DNA from: Streptomyces flaveolus
Lineage (GTDB): Bacteria; Actinomycetota; Actinomycetes; Streptomycetales; Streptomycetaceae
DNA length: 64,000 nucleotides
Assembly: GCF_000716535.1 (NCBI RefSeq)
Contig: NZ_JNWV01000010.1
Location: 62,001-126,000 of the forward strand
Direction of reading: 5' to 3'
The notes beneath the pieces are model-generated. The model saw only the letters and a list, made by a program, of their open reading frames with translations, ran no database searches and was not told the DNA's origin. The position numbers were made by a program, and so were the translations under genes. How positions within the stretch are numbered: the first letter of the stretch is position 1; the number at the start of each line of letters is the position of its first letter. Shown piece by piece: positions 63,161 through 64,000 of the stretch.

Positions 63161-64000
63161 ATGGCGGCCCTCGACAACGTGAAACTGAAGGACGTACTGG
63201 CGGATGTCGCCTCCGGGTCCTTACAACTGCCCGACTTCCAGCGGAACTGGAAGTGGGACGACGACCGGATCCGGGCGATCATCGCGACGGTCACGCTCGA
63301 CTATCCGCTCGGCGTCGTGATGACGCTGCAGACCGGCGGCGCCACCCGGTTCCGGTCCCGGGCCCTCACCGGCGCACGGCCGGACGGCGACCCGGAGGCC
63401 GACCTCCTTCTGCTGGACGGGCAGCAACGCCTCACCTCCCTCTTCCAGGCGCTGTGGCTGGACGCCCCGGTGGAGACGGCGGACAGCCGGAGCAAACCCA
63501 TCCAACGCTGGTACTACGTCGACATCGCGAAGGCTGTCGGGCCGTCCGCGGACCGCGACGAGGCCATCGTGTCCGTCCCGGCCGACAAGGTGCTGCGAAC
63601 GGACTTCAACCGCACCGTAGTGCTGGATCTGAGTACCACCGAAGCCGAGTGCGCGGCCGGTCTCTTCCCCCTCCACTTCGTCTTCGACGCTCAGCGCGTC
63701 AACGAGTGGAAGAAGGCGTACATCAAGGCGGACGAGGACCGAAACTGGGACCTGTGGGGCCAGTTCGACGAGGCGGTCCTCCAGCAGGTCCGCGCCTTCC
63801 AGGTGCCGATGATCCGGCTGGCCGCCTCCACCTCCATGGACGCCGTCTGCGCGGTGTTCGAGCGGGTCAACACGGGCGGTGTGCCCCTGAACGTCTTCGA
63901 ACTGCTCACCGCGACCTACGCCGGGGACCGCGACTACGTCGAACGCACCGGGGACTACTACCAGCTTCCCGAGGTGTGGCGGGAGATCAAGCAGGCGCTG
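63161..64000 (+). CDS. DUF262 (GmrSD-like) protein, truncated by the window edge
   Basis: The first 280 residues of a DUF262 protein. Family motifs: LPDFQRNWKWDDDRI near residue 23, the nucleotide-handling LLLDGQQRLTSLFQ near residue 85 (DGQQR), and VFERVNTGGVPLNVFEL near residue 230. DUF262 is the GmrS half of type IV restriction enzymes that cut modified phage DNA, and also occurs in ParB-like NTPases of other defence systems. The nuclease part (often DUF1524 or HNH) would lie beyond the end of the window. ATG with GTGGAG 6 nt upstream. Confidence 0.85.
   Translation, partial: MAALDNVKLKDVLADVASGSLQLPDFQRNWKWDDDRIRAIIATVTLDYPLGVVMTLQTGGATRFRSRALTGARPDGDPEADLLLLDGQQRLTSLFQALWLDAPVETADSRSKPIQRWYYVDIAKAVGPSADRDEAIVSVPADKVLRTDFNRTVVLDLSTTEAECAAGLFPLHFVFDAQRVNEWKKAYIKADEDRNWDLWGQFDEAVLQQVRAFQVPMIRLAASTSMDAVCAVFERVNTGGVPLNVFELLTATYAGDRDYVERTGDYYQLPEVWREIKQAL

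Overview
The window looks like a chromosomal segment of a Streptomyces. It is very GC-rich, uses G/C at third codon positions throughout, has many GTG (and some TTG) starts, GGAGG-type ribosome binding sites, Tat and lipoprotein exports, LacI/TetR control of sugar and aromatic genes, and family content typical of the genus. From memory, the gene order resembles the S. coelicolor stretch around SCO6637-SCO6663 (second pentose-phosphate cassette, third GTP cyclohydrolase II, BREX-type ATPase/helicase); this was not checked by a search. No rRNA, tRNA, CRISPR array or insertion sequence was seen.

Layout. 0-6 kb: alpha-glucoside/maltose uptake and hydrolysis (LacI regulator, binding lipoprotein, two permeases, GH13 enzyme), all on the minus strand. 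6.3-12.1 kb: regulators (MmyB-type, XRE plus ImmA/IrrE peptidase), a phosphopantetheinyl transferase overlapping a metallophosphoesterase, and an ATP-grasp protein. 12.2-19.7 kb: exported hydrolases (GH18 chitinase behind a DasR-like site, Tat phosphoesterase/LamG protein, GH16 glucanase behind two CebR-like sites), a beta-galactosidase fragment with a 12-residue repeat tail, and an AraC regulator. 19.8-28.5 kb: pentose-phosphate cassette tkt-tal-zwf-opcA-pgi-gnd-phosphatase, in which zwf carries a frameshifting internal deletion and pgi and gnd are fused by a second deletion. 28.6-35.2 kb: a beta-helix membrane protein and a quinate/shikimate catabolic island (3-dehydroshikimate dehydratase, shikimate/quinate dehydrogenase, TetR, MFS importer). 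35.7-41.7 kb: two TetR-controlled modules with palindromic operators, an F420/FMN-type oxidoreductase and a serine hydrolase.

41.7-53.2 kb is the most interesting part. A three-gene translationally coupled set (FAD oxidase plus two saccharopine-dehydrogenase-like proteins) adjoins an unusual pterin/deazapurine-like cluster: a GTP cyclohydrolase II with Met at the switch position that predicts a formylated product, a creatininase-family amidohydrolase, a PTPS-fold protein without catalytic residues, a glycosyltransferase, a methyltransferase, an MDR dehydrogenase, a multi-pass membrane protein and a CDP-alcohol phosphatidyltransferase. Together they suggest a GTP-derived, glycosylated, possibly lipid-linked product.

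53.3-64 kb: a DUF6461 protein, a 966-residue membrane receptor with an extracellular binding-protein domain, an HD-domain protein, and a defence-like end with BrxD and BrxHI (without pglWXYZ in view), a lower-GC coiled-coil membrane protein and a DUF262 (GmrSD-like) protein cut by the window edge.

A recurring oddity is the number of indel-free tandem repeats between genes (39, 36, 44, 96, about 120, 23 and 15 bp units). Several are adjacent to start or stop codons of real genes.
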